Assembly (NCBI RefSeq): GCF_049243985.1 | Contig: NC_135369.1 | Location: 21,292,533-21,356,532, forward strand | DNA from: Paroedura picta | Lineage: Eukaryota; Chordata; Lepidosauria; Squamata; Gekkonidae | Direction of reading: 5' to 3' | Length of the DNA: 64,000 bases | Shown here: one piece after another, positions 12,401-22,314 of the stretch | How the letters are laid out: the number at the start of each line of letters is the position of its first letter | How positions within the stretch are numbered: the first letter of the stretch is position 1 | Program-made: the position numbers and the translations under genes | The notes under the pieces: model-generated | Told to the model about the DNA's origin: nothing | Seen by the model: only the letters and a program-made list of their open reading frames with translations | Database searches by the model: none

Positions 12401-12413
12401 TGGCTGCAGACAT
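6439..12413 (-). CDS. NIT1: NIT1, deaminated-glutathione amidase (nitrilase family), five coding exons
   Basis: NIT1 is a nitrilase-superfamily amidase that hydrolyses deaminated glutathione, in cytosol and mitochondria. Coding exons in transcript order are 12413-12172, 10803-10700, 8853-8720, 6922-6797 and 6702-6439. All junctions are GT-AG, phases agree, and the product is 289 aa with TGA at 6441-6439. The catalytic Glu-Lys-Cys triad is present as E49 (FLPEAF), K124 (YRKTH) and C166 (AICYDLRF). The ATG at 12413 is the cytosolic start. The frame stays open upstream to the acceptor at 12445, and [11 protein letters not shown] resembles the end of the human mitochondrial leader, so a longer form with an upstream exon is likely. 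A weak candidate for that exon is 16242-16190, which has the right phase but a poor donor. Possible poly(A) signals (AATAAA, minus) are at 6315-6310 and 6098-6093. NIT2 is ruled out by residue-level match to NIT1. Confidence 0.97.
7181..7314 (+). mobile_element. Sauria-type SINE, 3' half
   Basis: The piece runs from GGTAATGACTGGGGAAGGCA to the Bov-B-like tail GCTTGCACAGGGGATACC and TTTACCTTT. The tRNA-like head is missing. It lies in the last-but-one NIT1 intron region. Confidence 0.8.
7350..7523 (+). mobile_element. CR1-type LINE 3' fragment, diverged
   Basis: It retains GTGAGCTCCCCCTCACCGG, CTTCAAGCAGCATCTGAACA and GCTGATCCTGCATAGAGCAG, and ends CCATGATTCTATAATG. This matches the ORF2 end and 3' UTR of the other CR1 copies in the window, but it is older. 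Confidence 0.7.
7705..7942 (+). mobile_element. tRNA-derived SINE
   Basis: It has the head GTGGTTAGGAGTGCAGACTT, the body CAGGGTGTCTGTTGTGGGGA and the tail ATAAGAACCAACTTTT. A piece of the head after the B-box position is missing. Confidence 0.8.
9337..9597 (+). mobile_element. hAT-type nonautonomous element, family B (3' truncated)
   Basis: It begins CAGCCTTTCTC and contains GAGAAACCCCAGAAGTGGTG and TGACATGACCATATAC. It aligns with the full copy at 40738-41074, but the right end is lost. Confidence 0.65.
9651..9770. mobile_element. Palindromic hAT-type MITE, family A, perfect target duplication
   Basis: It begins CAGGGGTAGTGAACC and ends GGTTGACTACTCCTG. The flanks CTGTAGAT (9643-9650 and 9771-9778) are an exact 8-bp duplication. 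It lies in a NIT1 intron. Confidence 0.9.
9797..9960 (+). repeat. Interspersed repeat tail of the GTGAGGTAGGTTA type
   Basis: TTATTTAACCCATTCATTCC is followed by AAAGTGGCTTACC and CAACCGCCCTGTGAGGTAGG. Similar stretches occur at 12.9, 33.0, 35.7 and 49.9 kb. I cannot name the family with certainty; an L2- or SINE-like 3' end is likely. Confidence 0.45.
10236..10510 (+). mobile_element. tRNA-derived SINE, two tandem tail units without head
   Basis: Two consecutive copies of the SINE 3' part (GTGTCTGTTGTGG, then CTTTGAGACTCC, then ATAAGAACCAACTCTTCTTC) follow each other. The same doubled arrangement is seen at 5.0-5.3 and 34.0-34.4 kb. Confidence 0.8.
10899..10987. mobile_element. Degenerate palindromic hAT-type MITE, family A
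   Basis: The arms CTCCAGATGTCCACGGACTA and TAGTCCACGGTCATCTGGAG face each other around a shortened centre. The outer termini are eroded. It begins about 95 bases upstream of the second NIT1 coding exon, on its acceptor side. Confidence 0.7.
10999..11604. mobile_element. hAT-type element, family E, split by a SINE
   Basis: The left part (10999-11211) and right part (about 11511-11604) match the uninterrupted relative at 48979-49272: AAAACGGCTGCCAG, TAATGTTTAAAAGAATCTGC, and near the end CCTAAAAACACTTTAGGGCA. The flanks CCTTAGAG and CATTAGAG form an 8-bp duplication with one mismatch. Confidence 0.65.
11224..11498 (-). mobile_element. Full-length Sauria-type SINE
   Basis: In the minus sense it starts AAGAGCCTCTTGTGGCGCAG (tRNA-like head), has a B-box-like GGAGTTCAATCCCAGCAGC and ends with the Bov-B-like GCTTGCACAGGGGATACC plus TTTACC repeats. 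A 12-bp target duplication AATCCATAGTTA flanks it at 11212-11223 and 11499-11510. It inserted into the older hAT element around it. Confidence 0.92.
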
Positions 12414-12521
12414 GGCTCTGAGTCCACAGGGGGCAGCAGAGAGTCTGGGAAAGAGAACAGGAGGCAGACAGGGCTTTCTAGCTAATGAATCATATAGTTC
12501 AATCACTTGATTGCTCTGGAG

Positions 12522-12657
12522 CAGGGGTAGTCAAATTGCGGCCCTCCAGATGCCCATGGACTACAATTCCCATGAGCCCCTGCCAGCAGTCGCTGGCAGG
12601 GGCTCATGGGAATTGTAGTCCATGGACATCTGGAGGGCCGCAGTTTGACTACTCCTG
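12522..12657. mobile_element. Palindromic hAT-type MITE, family A, perfect target duplication
   Basis: It begins CAGGGGTAGTCAAATTGCGG and ends CAGTTTGACTACTCCTG, with centre CCAGCAGTCGCTGG. CTCTGGAG flanks both sides exactly. It lies about 75 bases upstream of the exon that holds the NIT1 start, on its acceptor side. Confidence 0.9.
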
Positions 12658-13044
12658 CTCTGGAGCATCCTTAAATCAGATTTTTTTGTTAAAATTAATC
12701 TTCCATCATTTACAGTGTAGTTGTAGGAAAGACATGCCTACCCCCAACTGTGTAAAATCAAACAGCTATATTTTGAACATAAAAGCTGTTAAGTAGTCTA
12801 AATTACAGCATCATTAGCTGTGTTTTTTTAAAACTTTTTTTCCAGAAAATAGTGCCCAACTGTGTACTGAAATGCAATCTAGCTATGCGATGCAAGTACA
12901 GAGTGACCTGAGTTCAAACCTTTTTGCTTGTTTACTTCATTTTTTTTTACCACCTCTTTCTTCCCAAAGGGGGCCCAAAGCAGCTTAACAGCACTCTCCT
13001 CTCACAACAATCCTGCGAGGTAGGTTAGGCTGAATCGCAGTCAC

Positions 13045-13345
13045 ACCAAGCTGGAAGAGACGACAAAAGGCCATCCAGTCCAACCCCTCCGCCCCAATCT
13101 TGGGGACTTAAAAAACACACACACTTCTGACAGGTGCTCATCCAGTCTCCTACAAACATCTGACGGGGAAGACTCCACCACCCTCTGGGGCAGCATATTC
13201 TATCTACTGACAGCCCTCACCATCAGAAAATGCTTTCAAATATTTAAGTGGAACCCACTACTCCTAGCCCTTGTCTCTAAAGCTGCAGTAACCAAGTTGG
13301 CCCCTTCTTCAAAATGTCTGCCTTTCACATAGTTGAAACCACTAT
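13045..13345 (-). mobile_element. CR1-group LINE 3' fragment
   Basis: In plus orientation it shows AGGCCATCCAGTCCAACCCC near its start, then CATCCAGTCTCCTACAAACA and GGAAGACTCCACCACCCTCT. This is the reverse complement of a CR1-type ORF2 end and 3' UTR. It differs from the younger CR1 copies. Confidence 0.7.
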
Positions 13346-13365
13346 CGTATCACCCCTTGCCCCGT

Positions 13366-13596
13366 GTAGTAAAGTGGTTAAGAGCAGCAGCTTCTAATCT
13401 GGCTAGCCGGATTCAATTCCCTGCTCCTGTTCATGCAGCCAAGTGGGTGACCTTGGGCTCATCACAGTCCTGATACAGCTGTTCTCACAGAACAATCCTG
13501 TCCGAGCTCTCTCAGCCCCAACTACCTTTGGGGTCCCTTGCGGGGAAAGGAAGGGAAAGCAGGCAAAGTGGGGTATAAAAACCAACTCTTCTTCTC
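13366..13596 (+). mobile_element. tRNA-derived SINE
   Basis: The head reads AAAGTGGTTAAGAGCAGCAG and the tail TATAAAAACCAACTCTTCTT. It is more diverged than the other copies. Confidence 0.78.
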
Positions 13597-14295
13597 CTAG
13601 CTAGCCAAGGGTCACCCAGTAATCTTCCATGGCATGAGTGGGGATTTGAACCCAGACCCTAGTCTGACACTCACAAATCAATTTTCAGCCTCAGGAATAG
13701 TTTGGAGACAGTTTGGTGACTGAGCTACTGATCAGTTTTTGCAGCTATTGCATCTGGAGCTAATTACCTGTGGCCAAGTGTGTGGCTTTTGATCTGCCAA
13801 AACTGCTTCCAAGGCCCAGGAAGAAAGAAACTCTTGAAACAGGTTTGCAGAGGTTTCTGGACCACTCTTCTCAGCCTAAAAGAGACACGATGAGAAATCT
13901 GGTGGTCTGTCATGCTTTTTTGGGCAAGCAGCCTGCCATCAAGATTGGATCCCAAGAGCTGCACAGGCAAAGAGAAGGGCTAGGGTGGAAACTGTTACAA
14001 AATGGAAGGTTTCTCAGCACCTTCTGTATCTGCGGAACATTTCCCATTTCTAAAGATCCACTGCTTCTGAAAACAAGCACCAATAAACAGGTGTGGTTGC
14101 CAAGCAAATACCAAGTTAGCAACTTTAGGTGATAATCCCTAAGAACAATGTAGGAGAGTAACTGTATGTTTTATTGATTTGCAAACTGGGATGGGTGGGG
14201 GCCACAAATACATGTCCAGATTTAAACCCAGTTATGAGCAAGTCAAGCCAAAGCTAATATGGATTCAGATAGGTAGTCATGTTTTGTTGGTCTTT

Positions 14296-14378
14296 AGGAT
14301 GCTTAGGGCTGATCCTGCGTTGAGCAGGGGGTTGGACTAGATGGCCTGTATGGCCCCTTCCAACTCTATGATTCTAAA
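14296..14378 (+). mobile_element. CR1 3' end fragment
   Basis: It contains GGGCTGATCCTGCGTTGAGC, GGGGGTTGGACTAGATGGCC and CCTTCCAACTCTATGATTCT, the standard CR1 3' terminus. Confidence 0.88.
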
Positions 14379-14427
14379 GGTGTCACTGGACCTGAATATT
14401 ATTCCAAAACCAAAATGTATGTTTTAG

Positions 14428-14500
14428 AATCATAGATTCATAGTTGGAAGGGATCTCTTGGGTCATCTAGTCCAACCCCCTGGACTATGCAGAACACTCA
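14428..14500 (-). mobile_element. CR1 3' end fragment
   Basis: AGAATCATAGATTCATAGTT, then GGTCATCTAGTCCAACCCCC, is a CR1 3' terminus in reverse. It lies about 50 bases from a copy in the opposite sense. Confidence 0.82.
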
Positions 14501-14694
14501 CATCCTTCTACAGAATTCGCTCATTTACAGGCAAAGATAGGGAACCTGATGTCCCCCCGAGTACCGTAGAAGAGTAAAATTATGTTGAGGCGGCTGAGTG
14601 GACAGCCACATGCATAGAATGGCATGGCCCAATCTTTAGGCATGCTAGAATTCCAGGTCAGTCCAATGAAGAATGGTGGTGGAAAGGTTCCTTA

Positions 14695-14920
14695 AGTCGC
14701 AGTTGGCTTACGGTGACTTAAATCATAGTTGGTTTATGGTGACTCCATTGAGTTTTCAAGGCAAGGGATTATTAGAGGTGGCTTGCCATGGTCTGCCTCT
14801 GCAAGTCAACTCTGGACTTCCTTTGCCGTCTCCCACCCAAGTACTAACCAGGGCTGATTCTGCTTAGCTTCTGAGTTCTGATGAGATTGTGCCAGCCTGG
14901 GTTCTCCTGACCTAGGAAGC
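14695..14920 (-). mobile_element. 5S rRNA-derived SINE
   Basis: In plus orientation CCCAAGTACTAACCAGGGCT and CTGCTTAGCTTCTGAGTTCT are the reverse complement of the internal promoter region of 5S rRNA. The other side carries AGTTGGTTTATGGTGACTCC, a tail also present in the copies near 34.4 and 52.3 kb. Confidence 0.75.
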
Positions 14921-15805
14921 CTAAACTCATTGAAATCAGTAGGTTTAAATGGCAGTTACTTTACATAAGATGACACTATGGGTGTGCCAAGAGATGGGAG
15001 ATGGGTTTACTTGAAACCAGTGTAAAGATTGTTTTTCTATATTGTTTTGAAACATCTGCACCTATTATCACAATAAAAATAAAAATTTTGATTTTTAAAA
15101 AACATGTAAAACATATTTGATCTCCTGTCCCATGTATCATATATTTCAGTTCATCTATTTTTTTGCTTGGGGACATAAAACTTAAATGGGTTACTTTTAG
15201 AATTTAAAGTCAGAATTAATATGCTAACACAGATCGTGTTTAATTGAGGGCAATGGAAAACGTTCTGATTCACATATTGTTCGAGGTCCCAGTTAAGAAA
15301 AGGCTTTGTAGCCCAACCACAAGTGGTGGAACAATAATTAAACCAATCATTTCTCTAAGCATTCTAGGAAATGGAAATGTAGGCAGATTAACCTAGATAG
15401 GATACAGGGTGGGAAGAAACATTACCGGCTGTGTTTCTGCGGATCGGGCTGCTGTCAAAGGTGAAAATAACTAATTGAAAAGTGGCAGCTAAAGCAATTG
15501 CCCGTTCAGCATCCAATTGCAAGGAGTTCCACAGAACATCAACCCAGTTCTCTTAGCCCTGCGCTCTCCTCGTCCTGCCCCCGACTTAGACTAGCAACTC
15601 TCCCCTCGTCTTCATCTAGTATCAACCAGAAGTTTGTCTTGAATCACATCCCCCTCCTGCCCCGCATCTCCATTCCCAAACTCTATCCTATGCAAACCAA
15701 GCAAAGCCCCCCGCCCCCGCATACATGAGTCCAAAAGGGGAAGCAGCTGATGACACCCCCAATACCAGGAGCCAAAGTCCAAGCAGGAAGTCGATCCGTG
15801 CCTCT

Positions 15806-16105
15806 AACAAAGATGGCTCTTCCTAGTCCAATGCATCCGCAACAAAAATGGCCGGAATACATGCCATGGAATACATGGGGTCCCTTAAGTAAGATGGCGA
15901 CGCACGGAACAAAGATGGCAATCGAAATGCAGGGGAGGGGGGGGAGAGTGGCCATACCCTCAACAAAAATGGCGATGTTAGACCTCAACGAGAGGGTAAT
16001 GGCTACCATAATCGGTCCCTGCCCTGGCTTCGCTGGTTTCTTCCTGGCAAGCTGTTTACTTATTCTCTCTTCTAGTTACCTAGCGATGCCCTTAACAAAG
16101 ATGGC
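15806..16105 (+). promoter_or_regulatory. Six-copy array of YY1-like 12-mers upstream of the NIT1/PFDN2 promoter
   Basis: The 12-mer AACAAAGATGGC or AACAAAAATGGC occurs at 15806-15817, 15841-15852, 15908-15919, 15962-15973 and 16094-16105, with a variant AAGTAAGATGGC at 15887-15898. Each contains AARATGGC, the core of the YY1 site. A seventh core overlaps the PFDN2 start codon (AAAATGGCGG, 16376-16385). Function as YY1 sites is inferred from sequence only. Confidence 0.6.
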
Positions 16106-16200
16106 GCCTGGGTGTGCGGAAGGTTGAGAGCAGGAAGTTTATTGAGGGAATCAGAACTTCGCAGGTATGTTTTTAATCAACCATATCACCGGTAGCCTTC

Positions 16201-16378
16201 TAGGGAAGTAAAAGAGACAAATTGAAAGGTCAGAGATGGCATCCCGGAAGTGAATCGGTGAGGACCGCGAAAAGCGAGACTTCCGGTCACGAGGGCGCTC
16301 GTAGCCTCCAAGCCCCGGAAGTTCGAGTGCCGTTAAGTCCGCGCTGTGTGTTCCTCCCTCTCTCAGACCGGAGGGAAA
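16201..16378. promoter_or_regulatory. Bidirectional NIT1/PFDN2 promoter with ETS sites
   Basis: Three ETS-type sites stand in the 135 bases before the PFDN2 ATG: CCGGAAGT at 16244-16251 and 16315-16322, and its reverse ACTTCCGG at 16279-16286. The stretch is CpG-richer than its surroundings and no TATA box is visible. Head-to-head NIT1 and PFDN2 share such a promoter in human, so one is expected here. Confidence 0.75.
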
Positions 16379-19300
16379 ATGGCGGAGAGCGGCAAGAGCA
16401 AGAGCGGCCCGGCGGCTCTTCCCGGTGGGGGAGGCGGTGCCGCCAAGCCTTTGACGGCAGAGCAGGTGCTGACCCGAGTGGGCCTAGAGGGGGGCAGCCA
16501 TGGGGGCGGGGGTGCCTCTGGGCGTGGGCAGAGTGCGGGGCATAGCATAAATCATGGCTCGCTCCTTAAATGCGGTTTACGGGACCCAGTATAAGCCAAG
16601 CCCTTCCACAGTGTTGCTTAGCTGGGACTTCAGAGGAAAGACGGGGGAGTGCTTTGGGGCATGTACAGAGTGTGGGGTGTGAGGGATCTCACTCTATACC
16701 GTTATTGAGGGTTAGTAGCAAAACTGAGGCTATGTAAGGTTTTAAGAAGGTGAGGAGGACAGGATTAGAGAGAGAACACCCTGAAGTTTAGAAGGCTTGG
16801 CTTGGCTTCTGGGTCAGCCAAGAAAAGGTTTGATCATGATGAAGCTAGAAGAGAAACTTTCCACCTTTCTTATTTTCTTGGAATTTTTTGCTGCAGTTAA
16901 TTGGTGGTCAGTTAACTGGATGGCTGACAAGAGCTGCATCTGTCCTGTGAGAATACTACTTCCCTTTCATCATGGATGTGACTGCACACTGGCATTGCAG
17001 CATCCACACAGGGGTTTTGTGCAGGCTTTTCTTGATCAGCTGAGATTTATCCTGGATTCCTCCCCCTGCCATGATACTGGAAGATTTTCTTTAAATCCAT
17101 GCCTTGCCATCTGAATTCCCAGATTTCATTAAGAAAAATTAAAAGAATGCAGAGGAATTAGTCGACTGTGAAACTAGATTGTCATAATGTCATCGTATTT
17201 TAGTGGAATAGTAATTACATCTTGTGTGTGTGTGTTTTAAGGAGCCTGCTTGGTGTAGTGGTTAAGAGCTGTGACTTCTAATCTGGTGAGCAGGGTTTGA
17301 TTCCCTGCTCCCCTACACTCAGTCAGCTGGGTGATCATGGGCTTGTCCCAGCCCTGATAGAGCTATTCTGACCGAGCAGTAATATCAAGGCTCTCTCAGC
17401 CTCATCTACCTCACAGGGTGTCTGTTGTGGAGAAAGGGAAGTTGTTTGTAAGCTGCTTTGAAAATACTGGTAAAGTGGCATATAAAAGCCAACTCTTCTT
17501 TTAAGCCCTTTGGAGATTCAGCAGGAGAAATGGAAATGTCTTAGGGGCTGATGGAGGGAAATGATACTGATGTTTATTTAGTCAGTTATTTCTTATATTT
17601 ATATACCACTCTCCCTTGTGGCACAGGGGGGTTTACATAGAACGTAGGAGAACATAAGGATAAGTGCAGCATAATTCAGTAATATCATCAAATAAACAAC
17701 AGTTATAACAGTGGCCTCAACATTCTATAACTAGTGGTAGCAACATTAAACATGTTAACTATGACCCCAAAGGTTGGTCAGTTCAGGATTCCGTTCAGGG
17801 GAAGGGGTTCTGGGACCCCCAGTAGATGGTGTTAATCTGGTTGACCTCTGCTAAATGTTGGCACCAGTTTTGAAAACATACACCTTCCCATTCAGATGGC
17901 TTGCTAGCCTGTGTGGCTTGGTGTTCTTTCTAGATCATGCAAATGAAGTTGGAGAGAACGGAGAATGCCTGGGGAAAGGGTAGATTATATTGGATGACAT
18001 TGTATGAATGGGCCAAGAGTGCAGCAGTTTTGAAACGAAGGGGGAAATAGGCCTGTAGTGATGCAGTCAGTGTTTGAAACCATCAGATACTCAATGTGGA
18101 TTATGAAGGGAAAGGCAAGGGACCATGAGACAAGGCGGTGGACAGTTGTTCTGAGGATCCACAAACCTCATTGGCTGATGTGGTGGACTCACACCTACAT
18201 CAAGAAAGCCAGTCAGCAATATCAATACATTGAGACCAGGTTGCTAACTCACAGATCGTGGGGTTTGATGGTAGAAAGAGAAACAGTGGGAGGGGAAGGG
18301 ATAGAACGGACTGACATAAAGAGAAAAAACAAATAAACAGCTCTTGCATGACTAAATTGGATTGCTGTTTAGAGTGTTTCAGTCTAGTGGCCTGCAGCTG
18401 ATTTTTTTTTCTCCTTCTAGGTGGTGGCTGGATTTAACCGCCTGCGTCAGGAACAGCGCAGCTTGGCCTCCAAGGCAGCTGAGCTGGAGATGGAGCTGAA
18501 CGAACACAGGTATGCATTGGGCAGGGATTTTAAAAGTACAGTGGTTCTTCACTGTGTGTTCGATGTCATCCTGTGAGTACTGGTCTGCATGTGTGCCAAA
18601 ATGAGGTGGGAAATGGATGTGGGGAAGCATGCTCTGCTCCCACCAACAGCACGTTTGGGAGAGAGATTGTGTCCCAGCCAGATTGTTGCTTCGCTGGTTT
18701 CCTGCTTGCAGGGAGACTTGTGATTAACACCTGCAGACTTTCAGAAATACGGTCCCATGTCCATAGTCCAAAACAATATTTTTCTATTCTATCCCCTCTG
18801 GGCTTTACCTCCATCTCGTTATGGTGCATGCATAATCTGGGTCCTGCTTGTGTCAAGGGGTGTTGTACAAAACTAACATATGCGCATGTTCAGCGATCAG
18901 CAAGAAAGGTCCCACTTTACTTAGATTGGCCAGATTGACATCTGCAAGAAACAGGATCTCCTCCATTATTGATTTCAAGCGCCCAGCCTGGCTGTGCATT
19001 TAGGCCTCTCTCTGCTGTAAAAGAGGAAAGCTTTTCTCTTACTGTTAGCTTTTGGAAGTCTCTAGGTTGCAAGGGGTAGGCTTTAGAACAGGGGTAGTCA
19101 AACTGTGGCCCTCCAGATGTCCATGGACTACAATTCCCATGATCTCCTCCCAGTGAAGAAGGAGAAGAGTTGGTCCTTAGATGCCGCTTTTCTATCCCAG
19201 GAGTCTCAAAGCAGCTTACAATCGCCTTCCCATTCCTCTTCCCACAACAGACACCCCGTGAGGGAGGTGAGGCTGAGAGAGCCCTGATATTGGGCTGTGG

Positions 19301-21578
19301 TGAGCCCAAGGTCACCCAGCTGGCCGCATGTGGGGGAGCGGGGAATCAAACCTGGCTCGCAAGATTATGTCAGCACTCCTAACCACTACTTTTGCCAGTC
19401 ACTCACATTTTTTAAAAAATTGTAAATGCAGCCAATGAACCCCATAAATGAATGTTAACTTCCCCAAATACTCCTAGTGACCCTAGCATGTTTCTCAGGT
19501 GCCCCTTTGCAGTCTTTACTGTGTGATAGGAAAGCAGTGAGTGATGCAAACTTCTTTTAGCTGTGAGACATTAAGTGGATGAACTTTCCTTTGTGGCTGG
19601 AGGGCTGTGGCTCATAATTGGGTGGGTTTCTAGGGTGAGGGATGTCTTTATTGCAGGCTGTGTCAGGATGCACCGATCATTCACCTTTTTCTCTTCACAG
19701 ATTAGTTATTGAAACTCTCCGCGAGGTGGATCCTACTAGGAAGTGCTACCGGATGGTGGGCGGAGTGTTAGTGGAACGCACTGTCAAGGAAGTTCTTCCC
19801 GCCTTAGAAAACAACAAAGATCAGGTAATGTCTCTGTTCAAAGCAGGAAGATTTCAGATTTTGTACATCCCCCTTAGACTAAGAAGTTGTTGGTTTCTCC
19901 TTTCTTCCAAGAACTTTCTGGTGCCCTAGTAATGATTGGTAGTTGCCAGAAACAACTGAATAAGTGCCCATTCTCAAAATGACTTTTAAAAATGTTATAC
20001 TTGTAATGTGCATGTGTTAAATGCCATCAAGTTGCTTCTGACTTATAGGAACCCTATGAATTAATGAGCTCCTAAGGATCATTGACAGCATCGCTCTGGT
20101 CTTGTAAACTAACGGCCGTAGCTTCCTTTATAGAGCCCATTTTTCTCATGTTCGATCTTCCTCTGTCTTCAGATTTTCCTAGTATTATTGTCTTTTCCCG
20201 TGAGTCTCATCTTCTGACTTGTAATTTACCTATTTACTTGTACTTTACCTATTTTCATTGCCACCACCCCTTTCTGTAACACAAACATTTCGTGATGCAC
20301 AATTTTGTAAGGGTTAACATGTGGAAGAAGAGTGTCTTTGTGATCTCCACATACACAATCTCCGGCAGACACATGTAAAATGGGTCCTTTTTGTCACAGC
20401 ACAGCAGCACAAATGAAGGGTTATTATACATATCAGCCAACATATAATTCCTTCTCTCTCTCTTTCTCTCTCCTTGACAAATGATATCCCCTGAGCCCCG
20501 CCCCCATCTGGGATCAGGAATAGTCACACAAGGATAAATGCTCGAATCTGACAAACATGAAGGCTTGCACGTCCCCTGTCAGTGAAGCATACAAAATGCC
20601 CCTGGCATTCTCTAGGCCAGTGGTCCCCAACCTCCGGTCCGGGGACCGGGCCCGGGCCACAGCTTCTCGTTCTCCTCCCCAGCTGCTGTCTGCCCTGCCA
20701 CTCTGCCACCAGCTCACCTTTGGTGCTCTCCAGCAGCTGCCATAGCTGGGGCTCCCCCTTGGCGTGGCACTGCGCAGCTGCTGCTGGCAGTGCCCCCCCA
20801 GTGGCCGGTGGGAAGTCAGGGGTGCCAGTAGGAAAGAAAGTGGAGCAGGGGCTCAGGTGGCAGCGGTGACCCTCAGCAAAAGACTACCCCCCCGGGGGGG
20901 GGCCTCAGTAAAATTGCCAAGCGTAGACCGGTCCCCAGTGATAAAAAGGCTGGGGACCACTGCTCTAGGCCAGTGGTTCTCAATCTGGGGGTTGGGAACC
21001 CTATGGGGGTTGAATGACCCTTTCACAGGCTTCGCAGTAGGGCAAACAGCTTGGCTGGGGTAGATCAAGATAGAGCATTTGTCTCTCTGGAGCAGCAGAA
21101 AAAAGCGAGCTCGGCATGGTGGGACGGGAGGCAGAACTGAACTGAGAAACCCTGGAAAAAAGCCAATTCAGTCATGAACAATGGATCTTCAGGCCATTGG
21201 TCAGTTTTGGTTTAATTCTGTGAAAGAACACTTGCATATTGTTATGATTGGGGTCACCACAACATGAGGCACTGTATTAAAGGGTTGTGGCATTAGGAAG
21301 GTTGAGAACCACTGCTCTAGGAAGGGAAATGGGGTGTTTCTTCACCTGTCCAGCTGCTTATCCTGACTTTCCTTGTCTGTTCTGCTTTGGCCCCACAGAT
21401 CAGCAAGATCATAGAGACACTGAGCCAGCAACTGCAGACAAAGGGCCGGGAGCTGAACGAATTCCGGGAAAAACACAACATCCGTCTGATGGGCGAGGAT
21501 GACCAGAAAGCTCCTTCCAAAGAAAGCCCTGAGGGGGGAGGGGCCAAAGCCAGCTCTGCAGGGGTCTTGGTCTCGTAG
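16379..21578 (+). CDS. PFDN2: PFDN2, prefoldin beta-type subunit 2, four exons
   Basis: PFDN2 is one of four beta-type subunits of the hexameric prefoldin chaperone, which hands nascent actin and tubulin to the CCT chaperonin in the cytosol. Exons are 16379-16465, 18421-18509, 19701-19824 and 21399-21578, with GT-AG junctions and agreeing phases; the product is 159 aa (human 154). The N-terminus is a variable Gly/Ala/Pro-rich leader ending LTAEQ. Two coiled-coil helices follow (QEQRSLASKAAELEMELNEH and QQLQTKGRELNEFREKHN) around the conserved YRMVGGVLVERTV hairpin. The C-terminus ends AKASSAGVLVS. The exon 1 donor GTGCTG is weak. The first hexamer AATAAA after the stop is at 21715-21720, and an ATT microsatellite lies in the 3' UTR at about 21660-21683. 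Starts head to head with NIT1. Confidence 0.97.
17241..17503 (+). mobile_element. tRNA-derived SINE in PFDN2 intron 1
   Basis: The head reads GCTTGGTGTAGTGGTTAAGA with a B-box-like GGTTTGATTCC. The tail is TATAAAAGCCAACTCTTCTT. Confidence 0.85.
19089..19143 (+). mobile_element. Half of a palindromic hAT-type MITE, family A
   Basis: Only the left arm remains, from CAGGGGTAGTCAAACTGTGG to ACTACAATTCCCATGA. A SINE in reverse orientation follows directly. Confidence 0.75.
19152..19400 (-). mobile_element. tRNA-derived SINE in PFDN2 intron 2
   Basis: In plus orientation it starts AAGAAGGAGAAGAGTTGGTC and ends CAGCACTCCTAACCACTACT, the reverse of the standard copy. Confidence 0.85.
19998..20215 (-). 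mobile_element. Probable RTE/Bov-B-like LINE fragment
   Basis: ATGCCATCAAGTTGCTTCTG, ACCCTATGAATTAATGAGC, GGTCTTGTAAACTAACGGCC and TTATTGTCTTTTCCCGTGAG match, from memory, a reverse RTE-type LINE end common in reptiles. The assignment is tentative. Confidence 0.45.
20618..20962. mobile_element. hAT-type element, family C
   Basis: The terminal repeats are CAGTGGTCCCCAACC and GGCTGGGGACCACTG. The inside is G/C-rich. CTCTAGGC flanks both sides exactly (20610-20617 and 20963-20970). A relative with its own perfect duplication is at 59763-60136. It lies in PFDN2 intron 3. Confidence 0.9.
20971..21314. mobile_element. hAT-type element, family D, inserted beside family C
   Basis: The terminal repeats are CAGTGGTTCTCAATC and GGTTGAGAACCACTG. 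Its left flank is the right target copy of the family C element (CTCTAGGC); its right flank is CTCTAGGA. The two elements therefore stand back to back with one octamer between them. Confidence 0.88.
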
Positions 21579-22314
21579 GGAGAGGAGAGACTTGCTCTCT
21601 AAGGACTTTCCACCTCTTGCTCCATAGTTGCAGTTCCTGATCTCAAAGGCTTAACTTTAATATTATTATTATTATTATTATTTTGGTGTTCCCACTTTAC
21701 AATGTTTTTGTTAAAATAAACAGTTTTTGTGCGTCACTTCCTTTAGACCCTCATTCAGTGGAAGAGCAGGAGGCCTGTATTCACAAAATTCCAAGATGAA
21801 CCTATGGCAACTCAGGTTTAAAAGGATCTCTGCTTGATGGTCTGGGAAACCTCTCTCACTGGCATGAAATGGTGGGAATTCCAAGCCGGGGGAAAGACTG
21901 CTGATTCGTTCTTTGTGTGTATGTTGCAGTTTTGCATGAGCACAGAATTAGAATAACTTGATAGGCGTTTTTTCTGTTTTCTCAAGTTCAGCTTCCTTCT
22001 GAAAAGAAAGCTTATAGCCCTTATGATAGCAAAGATAGTTGCTGCATATGAATGGCAGGGTTTTTTAGGTGCCTCTCCGTTCTGTCACTTGTCAGGATGC
22101 TTTCAAAACTCAAATGGAATTCTGTCAAATAATTCAAGATCGGGATTTAATTTTTAAGATTAAATTTACTCCATGAAATTGAGCAGAATGAAGGCCTTGA
22201 CAATTACAGTGACTGACTGAGCTAATTTTGATAGACTAAAAAATGTTGGCCCCAAATTAACCGGGCAGTGTATTCCCCCTTTTCTGTCTTTGGACAGAAT
22301 GCCTCTCCGGTGAT

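Noticed and set aside
15683-16009. Minus-strand open frame ahead of PFDN2 as the NIT1 leader exon
   Set aside because: Its repeated residues come from the YY1-like 12-mers and no donor in suitable phase was found.
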